A stretch of DNA of 64,000 nucleotides from NCBI RefSeq assembly GCF_000445185.1, contig NZ_AVAF01000114.1:1-64000 (forward strand), in the 5' to 3' direction. The position numbers and the translations under genes are program-made. Position 1 is the stretch's first letter. The number at the start of each line of letters is the position of its first letter. Positions 20,884 through 31,981 of this stretch are shown piece by piece. The stretch comes from Thermoanaerobacter sp. A7A (lineage in GTDB: Bacteria; Bacillota; Thermoanaerobacteria; Thermoanaerobacterales; Thermoanaerobacteraceae). The notes below the pieces were generated by a model. The model worked only from the letters and a program-made list of their open reading frames with translations. It ran no database searches and was not told where the DNA came from.

Positions 20884-22137
20884 ATGGGGAAATTTAAAAT
20901 TAATGGAGGGAACAGGCTATATGGTGAGTTAAAGGTAAATGGCGCTAAAAATTCTGTTTTACCCATCCTTGCAGCATCAATTTTAAATGAAGGGATTTCT
21001 GTAATACATGATTGTCCTAAATTAAAAGATGTTTATTCAATGATAGAAATTTTAGAACATTTAGGTTGTAAGGTAACTTTTAAAGGCAGAGACATTATTG
21101 TAGATGCAAGGGATGTAAAAGATAGTGAAATACCTGATAGCTTAATGAGAACCATGAGGTCATCTATATTTTTGATGGGGGCTTTAATATCAAGAAACAA
21201 AAAAGCTTTGATGAGTTTTCCAGGAGGTTGTGATATAGGACACAGACCTATAGATTTACACCTTAAGGGTTTGAGAAGATTAGGAGTTAAAGTGGAAGAA
21301 TCTTATGGATATATTAAATGTGAAGGTGGGAAGATAAGAGGAAATGAAATTCACTTAGACCTTCCTAGTGTAGGAGCCACAGAAAATATCATGTTGGCGG
21401 GAGTTTTTGCAGAAGGCGTCACCATCATTAGAAATGCGGCAAAAGAACCGGAAATAGAAGACTTGCAGAATTTTTTAAACTCTATGGGGGCTAAAATATC
21501 AGGAGCTGGTACCAACACGATTATCATAGAAGGAGTAAAAAGATTGCATGATGCGGAATACACCATAATTTCAGATAGAATTGTTGCGGGTACTTATCTT
21601 TGTGCTGCGGTGATGACACAAGGAGAATTAACAGTAGTAAATGCTTTAAAAGAACATTTAGAACCATTGTTGTCAAAATTGAGAGAAACGGGATGCGAAA
21701 TACATGCTGGAAATGATTATATAAAAATTATATGCGATAAGCGCCCCAAAGCAGTAGATATGATTGTTACATTGCCATACCCTGGCTTTCCCACAGATTT
21801 ACAGCCCCAGATGGTTTCGGTTTTGTCTGTAGCAGAGGGAACATCTATTATTACAGAGACAATATTTGATAATAGATTTAAATACACGGAAGAACTTATA
21901 CGAATGGGAGCAGATATAAAAGTGGAAGGAAGAGTAGCAGTAATACGTGGTGTTGAGAAGTTAATGGGTGCAAAAGTAGTAGCAAGAGATTTAAGGGGAG
22001 GAGCTGCTTTGATTATTGCAGGTTTGGGGGCAAAAGGTACAACAATAGTAGAAGAAGCAGAACACATTGATAGAGGATATGAATCAATCGAAAAGGCTTT
22101 GAAAAGTGTGGGAGGGGATATTGTAAGAATAATGTAA
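20884..22137 (+). CDS. murA: UDP-GlcNAc 1-carboxyvinyltransferase
   Basis: GELKVNGAKNSVLPILAASIL; FPGGCDIGHRPIDLH. Confidence 0.96.
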   Translation: MGKFKINGGNRLYGELKVNGAKNSVLPILAASILNEGISVIHDCPKLKDVYSMIEILEHLGCKVTFKGRDIIVDARDVKDSEIPDSLMRTMRSSIFLMGALISRNKKALMSFPGGCDIGHRPIDLHLKGLRRLGVKVEESYGYIKCEGGKIRGNEIHLDLPSVGATENIMLAGVFAEGVTIIRNAAKEPEIEDLQNFLNSMGAKISGAGTNTIIIEGVKRLHDAEYTIISDRIVAGTYLCAAVMTQGELTVVNALKEHLEPLLSKLRETGCEIHAGNDYIKIICDKRPKAVDMIVTLPYPGFPTDLQPQMVSVLSVAEGTSIITETIFDNRFKYTEELIRMGADIKVEGRVAVIRGVEKLMGAKVVARDLRGGAALIIAGLGAKGTTIVEEAEHIDRGYESIEKALKSVGGDIVRIM

Positions 22138-22160
22138 AACAGCGTCATGCTGTTTTACAT
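22132..22160. repeat. Perfect 12-bp inverted repeat at the murA stop codon
   Basis: ATGTAAAACAGC-GTCAT-GCTGTTTTACAT. Confidence 0.9.
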
Positions 22161-22194
22161 ATGCAAAAGAAAAGTACAAGCAGGGGATGGTTTA

Positions 22195-22908
22195 ATGGTT
22201 AAAAGTGCTTTTAAAAAGAGGTTTTTAATATTTATGTTTGCGACCTTGATATTTATAGTTTTGATTTACCTTTTTATGTTTCATTCAAATTATTTTGAGA
22301 TTAAAACTATAAAAGTTGTAGGCAATCGAATTTTATCTTATAATGATATTAAAGAGTTAGCTATGATTGATTATGGAATGAATATTTTTAAAGTTAATCC
22401 TAAAAAAATAGAAAGTAATTTACTTGCTAACCCCTATATAAGGGAGAGTAAAGTAAAAATTCAATATCCTGCCACTGTAGAAATATTTATAAAAGAAAGA
22501 CAAATAGTTGCACAAGTCAAATATCAAAAAGACTATTTAATGATAGATAAAGAAGGAGTGGTAATAAAAAAGGACGAGTATAACCCTGAACTTCCTGTTA
22601 TAGAAGGAATAAAAGTTGATAAATATCAAATTGGCAAAAAGTTGAATGATATTTTTGAAAAAAGTTATTTGGGAACGCTTTTAGAACTCATAGAAGGTAC
22701 TGATTTTTGTTCTGTTATAAAATATGTGAATGAAAGACAAATTATATTAGTTACAAAAAATGGCATAGATATATCTTTTGACAATCCTTCTGATATTAAT
22801 TATTCTTTCAAATTTGCCGAATTAATATTAAAAGATTTGGTTGAAAAAGGGTATCATAAAGGTACAATTCAAATTATTGGAGACAGCAATCCAGTATTTA
22901 TGCCATAG
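22195..22908 (+). CDS. ftsQ: FtsQ/DivIB cell division protein
   Basis: N-terminal TM plus POTRA-like FEIKTIKVVGNRILSYNDIKEL; dcw position. Confidence 0.88.
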   Translation: MVKSAFKKRFLIFMFATLIFIVLIYLFMFHSNYFEIKTIKVVGNRILSYNDIKELAMIDYGMNIFKVNPKKIESNLLANPYIRESKVKIQYPATVEIFIKERQIVAQVKYQKDYLMIDKEGVVIKKDEYNPELPVIEGIKVDKYQIGKKLNDIFEKSYLGTLLELIEGTDFCSVIKYVNERQIILVTKNGIDISFDNPSDINYSFKFAELILKDLVEKGYHKGTIQIIGDSNPVFMP

Positions 22909-22911
22909 AGG

Positions 22912-23646
22912 ATGGGGGTACTTATGAAAAAAAGTGTATATATTTCCGTAGCTTTAGTTTCAATAGTATTAGGAATAATGCTTTCTACTCAATTTAAAAT
23001 AGTAAAAAAAAGCGGCGTAGTTACTGTGCAGAGAGCAGAAGAATTGGCAGCTCAATTAAAGGAACTGCAGTCAGAAAAAGATGCTCTTCTAAAACAGATT
23101 AATGATTTAGAAGCAAAAATAAATGCTTACGAAGATTCTGCGTCCAAGAATAGCGTAATTACTCAAACTTTGAAAAATGATGTAGAAAAATATAAAGAAT
23201 TAGCAGGACTGACTGACCTTCAAGGTCCAGGAGTAATTGTAACTATAAATGATAGCAAACAAGCCGTTCCCCCAGGACAAGACCCTAATTTATTTCTGGT
23301 CCACGATGGGGACTTATTGCGAGTTGTAAATGAGCTAAGAGCGGCAGGAGCGGAGGCCATATCTTTAAATGACCAAAGATTAATTGCTACTTCAGAAATT
23401 AGGTGCGTTGGTCCTACAGTAAATGTAAATTCTGTGCGTTTTTCTGCGCCGTATGTCATAAAGGCTATTGGAGACCCTGATACATTAGAGGCTGCTCTTA
23501 AGCTAAAGGGTGGAGTAGTAGATACTTTAGCTACTTGGGGAATAGAGGTAAATATCAAAAAATCGGACAATATATTGATTAAAAAATATGACGGAGTGAT
23601 AAAGTTTAGATATGCAAAACCTTTAGTTGAAGGAGAGAACAAGTAA
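22912..23646 (+). CDS. DUF881 family protein
   Basis: TM plus coiled coil, GPGVIVTINDSKQAV, NELRAAGAEAISLNDQRL. Confidence 0.88.
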   Translation: MGVLMKKSVYISVALVSIVLGIMLSTQFKIVKKSGVVTVQRAEELAAQLKELQSEKDALLKQINDLEAKINAYEDSASKNSVITQTLKNDVEKYKELAGLTDLQGPGVIVTINDSKQAVPPGQDPNLFLVHDGDLLRVVNELRAAGAEAISLNDQRLIATSEIRCVGPTVNVNSVRFSAPYVIKAIGDPDTLEAALKLKGGVVDTLATWGIEVNIKKSDNILIKKYDGVIKFRYAKPLVEGENK

Positions 23647-23990
23647 TGGCTTATATTATAATAGTTAGTTTATTAATAGGAATAGTGATAGGTTTTATTT
23701 TGCCAATTAATATCCCCAGCACTTATGTTTCTTATTTATCTGTTGCTATTCTTGCAGCGTTGGATTCAGTTTTTGGTGGTATTAGAGCTAGTCTTGAAGA
23801 GAAGTTTGATAATCTTATTTTTATAACTGGCTTTTTTGGCAATGCGATATTGGCAGGAGGCCTTGCTTATATTGGAGATGTGTTAGGAGTTCCTATTTAT
23901 CTTGCGGCAATTTTTGTATTTGGAAGCAGGCTATTTGTCAATTTTGCATATATAAGGAGATATCTGATAGACAAGATGCGAAAAAGATAG
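23646..23990 (+). CDS. sbp: Small basic protein (DUF1290)
   Basis: Three-TM protein, YLSVAILAALDSVFGGIRASLE; sits between DUF881 and ftsA. Confidence 0.88.
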   Translation: MAYIIIVSLLIGIVIGFILPINIPSTYVSYLSVAILAALDSVFGGIRASLEEKFDNLIFITGFFGNAILAGGLAYIGDVLGVPIYLAAIFVFGSRLFVNFAYIRRYLIDKMRKR

Positions 23991-24015
23991 CAGTCTCCTG
24001 AAGGAGGATTTGATA

Positions 24016-25242
24016 ATGGGTGATTTAATAGTTGGTTTAGACATTGGCACATCTAAAGTATGTACAATTATTGGAGAAGGGGATAAAAATGGAGAACTGC
24101 ATATTGTTGGGATTGGCTATTATCCGTGTTATGGGGTTAAAAAAGGGGTTATTGTAGATATAGATGAAACTGCCTATTCTATAAAAAAGTCTGTGGAGCA
24201 AGCGGAAAGAATGGCCAACCAAAAAATATCCTCTGTGTATTTGAAAATATATGGAGGGTTGACGACTATATATAAAAACAATGGAGTAGTAGCAGTATCG
24301 AGAGAAGATAGAGAAATAACAAAACAAGATGTGGATAGAGTTTTACAAGCTGCTAAAATCATTGCTATTCCTTCTGATAAAGAAATTATCGATGTTATAC
24401 CATTAGAATATATTGTGGATGGGTATGGGGAAATAAAAGACCCTGTTGGAATGGCGGGTATAAGGTTAGAGGTAAATGCCGCTATAGTAACAGGTAGTGT
24501 TACCGCTATTCAAAATATGGAAAAGTGCGTTAAAAAAGCAGGGTTAGAGGTAGAAGGAATAATTGTAGGCCCTTTAGCTACGGGCGAAGCAGTACTTTTA
24601 AAAGATGAAAAAGAGTTGGGGGTTGCATTAATTGATGTGGGTGCAGGAGTGACTGATATTTCTGTTTTTAAGTATGGCAGCCTTATTTATTCATCTATGA
24701 TAGCAGTCGGTGGATGGCATATCACAAACGATTTATCTATAGGGTTAAAGATTTCTTTTGAAGAAGCCGAAAATATAAAGAAGAAATATGGAACTTTAGA
24801 AAAATTATCCCCTGAAAAGCTGGAACCAATTAAAATTGCTAGTTTAGCAGGTAAAAGCAAATCAGCTACAGATGTAAATGAAATATCTGATATAATAGAA
24901 GCGAGGGTTTCTGAACTTTTAATGCTTGTGTATGAGAGATTGGAAGAAGCAAAAGTTCTGGAAGACATTGTTACAAATGTAGTCATAACAGGTGGAGGCA
25001 TTTCCTTTTTAAAGGGAAATATAGAGTTGGCACAAAAAATTTTTAATAGAAACATTCGCATTGGTTCTCCGCAAAATATCGGAGTAGCAACTCCTATTTA
25101 CTCGGCAGGGGTAGGAGTGGTAAAATATGTATATAACAATAAGAGGTTTATGCATAATGTCCAACCGACTGATAAAAAAGAGAAAAAGAGTTCTAAATTA
25201 GTTGATAAACTCAAAGAAATATTTAGCGATTTTTGGGCGTAA
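24016..25242 (+). CDS. ftsA: Cell division protein FtsA
   Basis: LIVGLDIGTSKVCTIIGE; amphipathic C-terminus KLKEIFSDFWA. Confidence 0.95.
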   Translation: MGDLIVGLDIGTSKVCTIIGEGDKNGELHIVGIGYYPCYGVKKGVIVDIDETAYSIKKSVEQAERMANQKISSVYLKIYGGLTTIYKNNGVVAVSREDREITKQDVDRVLQAAKIIAIPSDKEIIDVIPLEYIVDGYGEIKDPVGMAGIRLEVNAAIVTGSVTAIQNMEKCVKKAGLEVEGIIVGPLATGEAVLLKDEKELGVALIDVGAGVTDISVFKYGSLIYSSMIAVGGWHITNDLSIGLKISFEEAENIKKKYGTLEKLSPEKLEPIKIASLAGKSKSATDVNEISDIIEARVSELLMLVYERLEEAKVLEDIVTNVVITGGGISFLKGNIELAQKIFNRNIRIGSPQNIGVATPIYSAGVGVVKYVYNNKRFMHNVQPTDKKEKKSSKLVDKLKEIFSDFWA

Positions 25243-25257
25243 AGAGGAGGGTTTTTT

Positions 25258-26331
25258 GTGATAGGTATAGAAACTGATATGGAACAATTTGCTGCTATTA
25301 AAGTAATAGGAGTTGGTGGTGGAGGCGGAAATGCTGTAAATCGAATGATTGATGCTGGCCTTCGCGGTGTTGAGTTTATTGCAATTAATACAGACAAGCA
25401 GGCTCTTTATTTATCGAAAGCTGAAATAAAAATACAAATTGGTGAAAAATTAACAAAAGGGTTAGGAGCAGGAGCAAACCCTGAAATTGGGAAAAAAGCT
25501 GCTGAAGAATCTAGAGAAGAAATAGAACGAGTTATAAAAGGTGCTGATATGATATTTATCACTTCTGGCATGGGAGGAGGCACAGGAACAGGAGCGGCTC
25601 CTGTTGTGGCGGAAATAGCAAAAGAATTAGGAATTTTGACTGTAGGAGTAGTTACCAAGCCTTTTACCTTTGAAGGGAGAAAAAGGATGGCCCATGCAGA
25701 AATGGGCATTGAAGAACTTAAAAAACATGTAGATGCTCTTATTACTATTCCTAATGATAGATTATTGCAAGTTGTTGAAAAAAAGACTTCAATGATTGAT
25801 GCTTTTAAATTAGCAGATGATGTTTTAAGACAGGGTGTTCAAGGTATATCCGACCTTATCGCAGTCCCTGGACTTGTAAATGTGGATTTTGCTGATGTTA
25901 AAACTATTATGACAAATACAGGACTTGCACATATGGGAATAGGTATAGCTTCTGGGGAAAATAAAGCGACTGAGGCAGCGAAACAAGCAATCCATAGTCC
26001 ATTATTAGAGACTTCAATTGAAGGCTCAAGAGGAATATTACTTAATATTGCAGGAGGTCCAAATTTAACCATATTTGAAGTTAATGAAGCGGCTAATTTT
26101 ATCTATGAAGCTGCAGACCCTGATGCAAATATTATATTTGGTGCAGTAATAGACGAGGCATTAGAGGACCAAATAAGGATTACTGTTATAGCTACAGGAT
26201 TTGAAAGAAATGAAAAATCTAAGGATACAGCAAAGAAAAAAGACACTAGGGAGCCTGAAGTAAAATTAGAAAATGTTATAGAGAGTGATGATTTAGATAT
26301 ACCTACTTTTTTAAGAAGAGGGAGACGATAA
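25258..26331 (+). CDS. ftsZ: Cell division protein FtsZ
   Basis: [37 protein letters not shown]-terminal [10 protein letters not shown]. Confidence 0.98.
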   Translation: MIGIETDMEQFAAIKVIGVGGGGGNAVNRMIDAGLRGVEFIAINTDKQALYLSKAEIKIQIGEKLTKGLGAGANPEIGKKAAEESREEIERVIKGADMIFITSGMGGGTGTGAAPVVAEIAKELGILTVGVVTKPFTFEGRKRMAHAEMGIEELKKHVDALITIPNDRLLQVVEKKTSMIDAFKLADDVLRQGVQGISDLIAVPGLVNVDFADVKTIMTNTGLAHMGIGIASGENKATEAAKQAIHSPLLETSIEGSRGILLNIAGGPNLTIFEVNEAANFIYEAADPDANIIFGAVIDEALEDQIRITVIATGFERNEKSKDTAKKKDTREPEVKLENVIESDDLDIPTFLRRGRR

Positions 26332-26359
26332 ATCTGCAAAGGTTTCTTTGCAGATTTTT
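26330..26359 (+). terminator. Rho-independent terminator
   Basis: AAATCTGCAAA-ggtttc-TTTGCAGATTTTTTT. Confidence 0.85.
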
Positions 26360-26505
26360 TTATGCAAAAATTCTACAAAAACAACCTTATTTTTATACCA
26401 AAATATTACAATAAATTTGAGATTTTTATTTTATAATATGAATAAAATAAGCAAATGGGAATATACATTGTATAAGGATTAAAAGTGTCCCCGGGGATGG
26501 TATGA

Positions 26506-27336
26506 ATGTATTTAGACGTAATTTTTTTCGAAAATTTAATTATTAACTATCTTATTTTATCCCTTACACGAAAATTTTCTAAAAAGGGCAGCAAACCTAT
26601 TAAGCTTTTTTTAGGTGCATTATTGGGAGCGTGTTATGTCCTAATATTTTTTTTGTTACCTTATAAGATGATTCACGAAGTTTTCGCAAAAATTATTTTA
26701 TCTCTCTTAATAATATATATGGCATTTACTCCAAAAACATTAAAAGAATTTTTGAGAATTTTAGCAGTTTTTTATCTAATTTCTTTTGCGATAGGTGGGA
26801 CAATTTTTGCAGTTTTGTATACGGCAAAATTTAATTTACACAGTTTATGGATTGGAATATTGATAGCTATTTTACTTTTCTATACTAATTGGGATTATAT
26901 AGTGAGAAAATCAAAAGAGGAAAAAATGTTATACAGCCTAAAAATAGAAATTTTTCAAAAACAAATAGAGATAAAAGGATTGTTAGATACTGGAAATAGA
27001 TTATACGACCCTTTAACTAAATCGCCTGTTGTGGTAGTAGAGTTTTTGGCTATGAAAAATATACTTCCTGATAATATGGAAATTTTATTAAATGAAGAGA
27101 AGATAGATTTTAGCAAAATTTTTGAAGTTTTGAAAGAGGAAAGATGGTTATCAAGGATAAGGTTAATACCCTTTATATCAGTAGGACAGTCTAAAGGAAT
27201 AATGTTAGGATTTAAGCCAGATAAATTAGTGGTAGGTGAAAAAGAGATAAGGAATGTAATAGTAGGAGTATACAAAAGCCAAATAGATAAATATGGTAAT
27301 TATGCGGCGTTGTTAGCACCAGAAATTTTAGTATAA
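26506..27336 (+). CDS. spoIIGA: Sigma-E processing peptidase SpoIIGA
   Basis: Five-TM N-terminus [16 protein letters not shown] and [14 protein letters not shown] aspartic protease motif; precedes sigE. Confidence 0.93.
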   Translation: MYLDVIFFENLIINYLILSLTRKFSKKGSKPIKLFLGALLGACYVLIFFLLPYKMIHEVFAKIILSLLIIYMAFTPKTLKEFLRILAVFYLISFAIGGTIFAVLYTAKFNLHSLWIGILIAILLFYTNWDYIVRKSKEEKMLYSLKIEIFQKQIEIKGLLDTGNRLYDPLTKSPVVVVEFLAMKNILPDNMEILLNEEKIDFSKIFEVLKEERWLSRIRLIPFISVGQSKGIMLGFKPDKLVVGEKEIRNVIVGVYKSQIDKYGNYAALLAPEILV

Positions 27337-28076
27337 TGGGGGTGTTGGAAGTGCAACTAAAAACAAAAGTAAAAATAGAAATGCTATTGTTGTGGAAAAA
27401 AATCCTTGATTTTTTAGATTTATCTGAAGGCATATTTTATATTGGAGGAAGTGAAGCATTACCTCCACCTCTTTCTGTAGAAGAAGAAATATATTTAATT
27501 TCAAAAATGGAAAAAGGAGATAATGAAGCAAAAACGGTACTTATTGAAAGAAATTTAAGATTGGTAGTATATATAGCAAAAAAATTTGAAAACACAGGAG
27601 TAGGAATCGAAGATTTAATATCTATTGGCACGATTGGACTTATAAAAGCTATTAATACTTTCAATCCTAAGAAAAAAATAAAATTAGCTACTTATGCTTC
27701 TCGATGCATTGAGAATGAGATATTAATGTATTTAAGAAGGAATAGCAAAACTAAATTAGAGGTTTCTTTTGATGAACCTTTAAATGTAGATTGGGATGGA
27801 AATGAACTTTTGCTTTCAGATATTTTAGGCACTGATAACGAAACAGTTTATAAATATATCGAAGATGAAGTAGAAAAGGAATTATTGACTTCTGCATTAA
27901 AGAAATTACCAGATAGAGAAAAAAAGATAATAGGACTTAGATTTGGATTAGAGGGTGGAGTAGAAAAGACTCAAAAAGAAGTGGCAGATATGTTGGGAAT
28001 TTCACAGTCCTATATTTCTCGCTTAGAAAAAAAGATTTTAAAAAGATTAAAAAAAGAATTGAATAGACTAGTTTAA
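27336..28076 (+). CDS. sigE: Sporulation sigma factor SigE
   Basis: [14 protein letters not shown], sigma-70 regions 2 and 4; precedes sigG. Confidence 0.95.
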   Translation: MGVLEVQLKTKVKIEMLLLWKKILDFLDLSEGIFYIGGSEALPPPLSVEEEIYLISKMEKGDNEAKTVLIERNLRLVVYIAKKFENTGVGIEDLISIGTIGLIKAINTFNPKKKIKLATYASRCIENEILMYLRRNSKTKLEVSFDEPLNVDWDGNELLLSDILGTDNETVYKYIEDEVEKELLTSALKKLPDREKKIIGLRFGLEGGVEKTQKEVADMLGISQSYISRLEKKILKRLKKELNRLV

Positions 28077-28145
28077 GCTTTTCTGTATATTTTTTTATCC
28101 TGCCGGCAATACTGTTAATAAGCTAAACATGTGGGGGCAGGATTT

Positions 28146-28916
28146 ATGAATAACAAAGTTGAAATTTGCGGTGTCAATACCTCTAAGTTACCTGTTTTAA
28201 AACCTTCTAAGCAAAAAGAACTATTGATACGGATGAAAAATGGAGACAAAAAAGCAAGAGAAGAATTTATAAATGGCAATTTGCGATTGGTACTAAGTGT
28301 TATTCAAAGATTTAATAATCGCGGGGAATACGTAGATGATTTGTTTCAAGTAGGATGTATAGGGCTTATAAAAGCTATTGACAATTTTGACTTAGATCAA
28401 AATGTAAAATTTTCTACTTACGCTGTTCCAATGATAATTGGAGAAATAAGAAGATACTTAAGAGATAACACTCCTATAAGGGTGAGCCGCTCTTTAAGAG
28501 ATATAGCCTATAAAGCATTACAGGTAAGAGACAAATTAGTATCGGAAAATTCCAAAGAGCCGACAGTAGGCGAGATAGCTAAAGAGCTTGACCTTACACG
28601 TGAAGAAGTAGTAATGGCTCTTGATGCTATTCAAGAACCGGTTTCTTTGTTTGAACCTATATATCATGATGGTGGAGATGCAATTTATGTGATGGATCAA
28701 GTAAGCGATGACAAGAATATGGATGAAGTGTGGCTAGAGAAAATTGCATTAAAAGAAGCAATACAAAAACTAAGCGAAAGGGAAAAAATGATATTGACGA
28801 TGAGATTTTTTGAAGGGAAAACCCAGATGGAGGTAGCAAAAGAGATAGGAATATCTCAAGCACAAGTTTCAAGATTAGAAAAAGCGGCTTTAAATCACAT
28901 GAGGAAATACATCTAG
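28146..28916 (+). CDS. sigG: Sporulation sigma factor SigG
   Basis: NKVEICGVNTSKLPVL, region 2 and 4 motifs. Confidence 0.96.
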   Translation: MNNKVEICGVNTSKLPVLKPSKQKELLIRMKNGDKKAREEFINGNLRLVLSVIQRFNNRGEYVDDLFQVGCIGLIKAIDNFDLDQNVKFSTYAVPMIIGEIRRYLRDNTPIRVSRSLRDIAYKALQVRDKLVSENSKEPTVGEIAKELDLTREEVVMALDAIQEPVSLFEPIYHDGGDAIYVMDQVSDDKNMDEVWLEKIALKEAIQKLSEREKMILTMRFFEGKTQMEVAKEIGISQAQVSRLEKAALNHMRKYI

Positions 28917-28945
28917 CTTATCAGGAATGATAAGCTAGATTTTTT
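28911..28945 (+). terminator. Rho-independent terminator
   Basis: ATCTAGCTTATCA-ggaa-TGATAAGCTAGATTTTTT. Confidence 0.9.
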
Positions 28946-28984
28946 CATATAATTTTATGAAAAGGACAAAAGGGGGAAATGAGG

Positions 28985-29230
28985 ATGATTAAAGCTTCAG
29001 AGTTAAGAGATAAAGATGTTATAGATATAAATACAGGAGAAAAATTAGGGAATATAATTGACATTGAAGTAAACCTTGAAGAAGGAAGAGTAGAGGGAAT
29101 TGTTATACCGAAAGAAACAAGTTTTTTTAGGTTTTTTAATAAAGATATAGAAATATACTTGCCGTGGGAATCTATAAAAAAGATTGGAACGGATGTAATA
29201 TTAGTAGATTTTAAAGATAGAGAAGCTTAA
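28985..29230 (+). CDS. YlmC/YmxH family sporulation protein (PRC-barrel)
   Basis: RDKDVIDINTGEKLGNIIDIEVNLEEGRVEGIVIP. Confidence 0.88.
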   Translation: MIKASELRDKDVIDINTGEKLGNIIDIEVNLEEGRVEGIVIPKETSFFRFFNKDIEIYLPWESIKKIGTDVILVDFKDREA

Positions 29231-29297
29231 GTTTGACTAATGAAAACAAGTTTATTATAATTTTATTAAACAATTAAGAATTGTTGGAGGTAATAAG

Positions 29298-29774
29298 ATG
29301 AAATGCCCTTATTGTGGGTATCCAGATTCAAAAGTTATTGATTCTCGACCTACAGATGATAACACTTCTATAAGGAGAAGAAGGGAATGTTTAAAATGTG
29401 GGAAGAGATTTACTACTTATGAGAAAGTAGAACAATTGCCTATACTTGTAATAAAAAAAGACAATCGCCGAGAAGTCTATGACAGAGATAAAATATTAAA
29501 AGGCATGATAAAAGCTTGCGAAAAAAGGCCCGTGCCTATAAAGGTCTTAGAAGAAATTACAGATGAAATTGACAAAAGAATAATAAATTCAATGGAAAGG
29601 GAAATAACCTCCGCCGAAATCGGAGAAATGGTAATGGAAAAACTTAAAAATGTAGATGAAGTAGCTTATGTCAGATTTGCTTCTGTTTATAGGCAGTTTA
29701 AAGACATAAATACTTTTATGGATGAACTTAAGAAACTTCTTAAAGAGAATGAGACAAAAAAAGAAAAGACATAA
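29298..29774 (+). CDS. nrdR: Ribonucleotide reductase regulator NrdR
   Basis: [18 protein letters not shown]...[19 protein letters not shown]-cone. Confidence 0.97.
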   Translation: MKCPYCGYPDSKVIDSRPTDDNTSIRRRRECLKCGKRFTTYEKVEQLPILVIKKDNRREVYDRDKILKGMIKACEKRPVPIKVLEEITDEIDKRIINSMEREITSAEIGEMVMEKLKNVDEVAYVRFASVYRQFKDINTFMDELKKLLKENETKKEKT

Positions 29775-29826
29775 TTTTATTTTTTGTTTCAAATGTGTAC
29801 AAGCCATATTATCTGGAGGTGTCAAA

Positions 29827-30531
29827 ATGGCCTATACGGTTTTGGTTATAGAAGATGAAATTCATATATTGGAACTTTTAAGATACAACTTGGAAGCAGC
29901 AGGATACAAAGTTATTACTTCGGAAAATGGAAAAGAAGGCTTGGATAAAGCACTTGAAGGAAAACCCGATTTGGTTATATTAGATTTGATGTTGCCAGAT
30001 GTGGATGGACTGGAAATATGTAAAATTTTAAAAAAGAATGATGAAACGAAAAATATACCGATAATAATGTTAACAGCAAAAAGCGAAGAATTTGATAAAG
30101 TATTGGGATTGGAGTTGGGAGCCGATGATTATATAACAAAGCCTTTCAGCGTAAGAGAATTGTTAGCTCGAATTAAAGCCGTTCTTCGGCGAACCCAGCA
30201 ACCAGAAGAAGAAAAAGAAGAAATAATAAAATTTGGTGATATAGTTATAGATACTGGAAAGCATTTGGTTTATAAAAAAGGGAAAGTCTTAGAATTGACT
30301 TTAAAAGAGTTTGAGCTTTTAAAACTTTTGTCTCAAAATATGGGCAAAGTATTAACTAGAGACTATCTTTTAGACAAAGTATGGGGATATGAATATGCTG
30401 GAGAAACTCGAACTGTTGATGTCCATATCAGGCATTTAAGAAAAAAGATAGAAGACGATGATAAATCTCCTGTGTATATTGAAACTGTAAGAGGAATTGG
30501 ATATAAGCTAAAAGATAAAGGTGAAGTGTGA
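29827..30531 (+). CDS. phoP: PhoP-type response regulator
   Basis: Receiver and winged-helix OmpR domain; upstream of phoR and pst. Confidence 0.9.
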   Translation: MAYTVLVIEDEIHILELLRYNLEAAGYKVITSENGKEGLDKALEGKPDLVILDLMLPDVDGLEICKILKKNDETKNIPIIMLTAKSEEFDKVLGLELGADDYITKPFSVRELLARIKAVLRRTQQPEEEKEEIIKFGDIVIDTGKHLVYKKGKVLELTLKEFELLKLLSQNMGKVLTRDYLLDKVWGYEYAGETRTVDVHIRHLRKKIEDDDKSPVYIETVRGIGYKLKDKGEV

Positions 30532-31901
30532 TGCTAAAGAAATCCTATTATAAATTGTTTTTTATAAACCTACTTGGAATTTTAATAGTTGCCATATTTT
30601 TTTTAGGTTATGTTCCAACGACCAAATTTATTTTTGCTATTTTATTAGGAATTTTAGTAACAGGTTTTTTAAGTTATAGATTTATACAAAATATAGTAGA
30701 ACCAATAAAAGAAATAACTGAAATTACAAAGGATATTGCAAATGGTATATACAGTCATGAACTTGAAAGCAATTCTATTGATGAAATAAAAGAACTTTCT
30801 CTTGCAGTAAATTCTATGTCTTATAAATTAAAAGAAACGATAGAGGAATTAAATGACAGAAATGCAAAATTAGAAGCCATTTTAAAAAGTATAGTAAATG
30901 GGGTTATCGCTTTTGATGATAATGAGAAAATATTACTTATAAATGATGCTGCGAGGAAAATTCTAAATATAAAAGAGAAAGATTTAATTGGAAGACATAT
31001 CTTAGAAGTTGTAAGAAATAGTAAATTACATGACCTTTTTGAAGATGTTAAGAAAAATAAAAATTCCCCTTCCAGAAGTTTAGAACTAAATGTTTTCAAC
31101 AAGCACCTCAAAGTGTATACCAGTCCAATTCTTCATCCAATTTCCCATCAAAATTTGGGTTTTGTGTTAATAATAGATGATATTACAGAAATGAGAAGAT
31201 TGGAAAAAATAAGAAGCGAATTTGTTGCAAATGTGTCCCATGAGCTAAGAACTCCTTTGACTTCTATTAGAGGCTTTATTGAAACTTTAAGAAATGGTGC
31301 TATTGAGAATCCTGAAGCAAGGGATAAATTTTTAGATATAATTGATTTTGAGTCTGAAAGACTTACAAGACTTATAAACGATATACTCACTCTTTCTGAA
31401 ATAGAAAATGTTAAAGAAGGTTATCCGACAGAAGAAATAGAATTAGATAATGAGATAGAGGATATATTATATATAATGGACAAGGTCGCGAGAAATAAAA
31501 ATATAACGTTAAAAAAAGATTTAAATTGTACTGATTTGGTGATAAATACTAATAAAGATAGATTTCATCAGATGATGATCAATTTAATAGATAACGGTAT
31601 AAAATACACTCAAGAGGGAGGATTTGTAAAAGTATCTACCAGAGAAGAGGGGGATAAAATAATTATTGAAGTAGAAGACAACGGCATTGGTATTTCAAAA
31701 GAAAATATTCCTCGGCTTTTTGAAAGATTTTATCGAGTTGACAAAAGTCGCTCAAGAAAATTAGGTGGTACAGGATTGGGACTTGCTATAGTTAAACATA
31801 TCGTGGAATCTATGAAAGGGGAAATTTTTGTAGAAAGTGAAGTGGGGAGAGGTACAAAATTTATTATAAAATTCAACAAAGCTGATTTAACAAAGACTTA
31901 A
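30531..31901 (+). CDS. phoR: PhoR-type sensor histidine kinase
   Basis: HAMP, PAS, FVANVSHELRTPLTSIRGFIETL, G-box motifs. Confidence 0.9.
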   Translation: MLKKSYYKLFFINLLGILIVAIFFLGYVPTTKFIFAILLGILVTGFLSYRFIQNIVEPIKEITEITKDIANGIYSHELESNSIDEIKELSLAVNSMSYKLKETIEELNDRNAKLEAILKSIVNGVIAFDDNEKILLINDAARKILNIKEKDLIGRHILEVVRNSKLHDLFEDVKKNKNSPSRSLELNVFNKHLKVYTSPILHPISHQNLGFVLIIDDITEMRRLEKIRSEFVANVSHELRTPLTSIRGFIETLRNGAIENPEARDKFLDIIDFESERLTRLINDILTLSEIENVKEGYPTEEIELDNEIEDILYIMDKVARNKNITLKKDLNCTDLVINTNKDRFHQMMINLIDNGIKYTQEGGFVKVSTREEGDKIIIEVEDNGIGISKENIPRLFERFYRVDKSRSRKLGGTGLGLAIVKHIVESMKGEIFVESEVGRGTKFIIKFNKADLTKT

Positions 31902-31925
31902 CAATATCTTAATATTGACTTTACA
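31898..31925 (+). promoter_or_regulatory. Putative Pho box upstream of pstS
   Basis: TTAACA-N5-TTAATA-N5-TTTACA with TACAAT at 31935. Confidence 0.75.
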
Positions 31926-31981
31926 ATAGACTGTTACAATGTAGTTGTACAAAAAATTTAAGGAATTTTGGAGGTGCTTTA

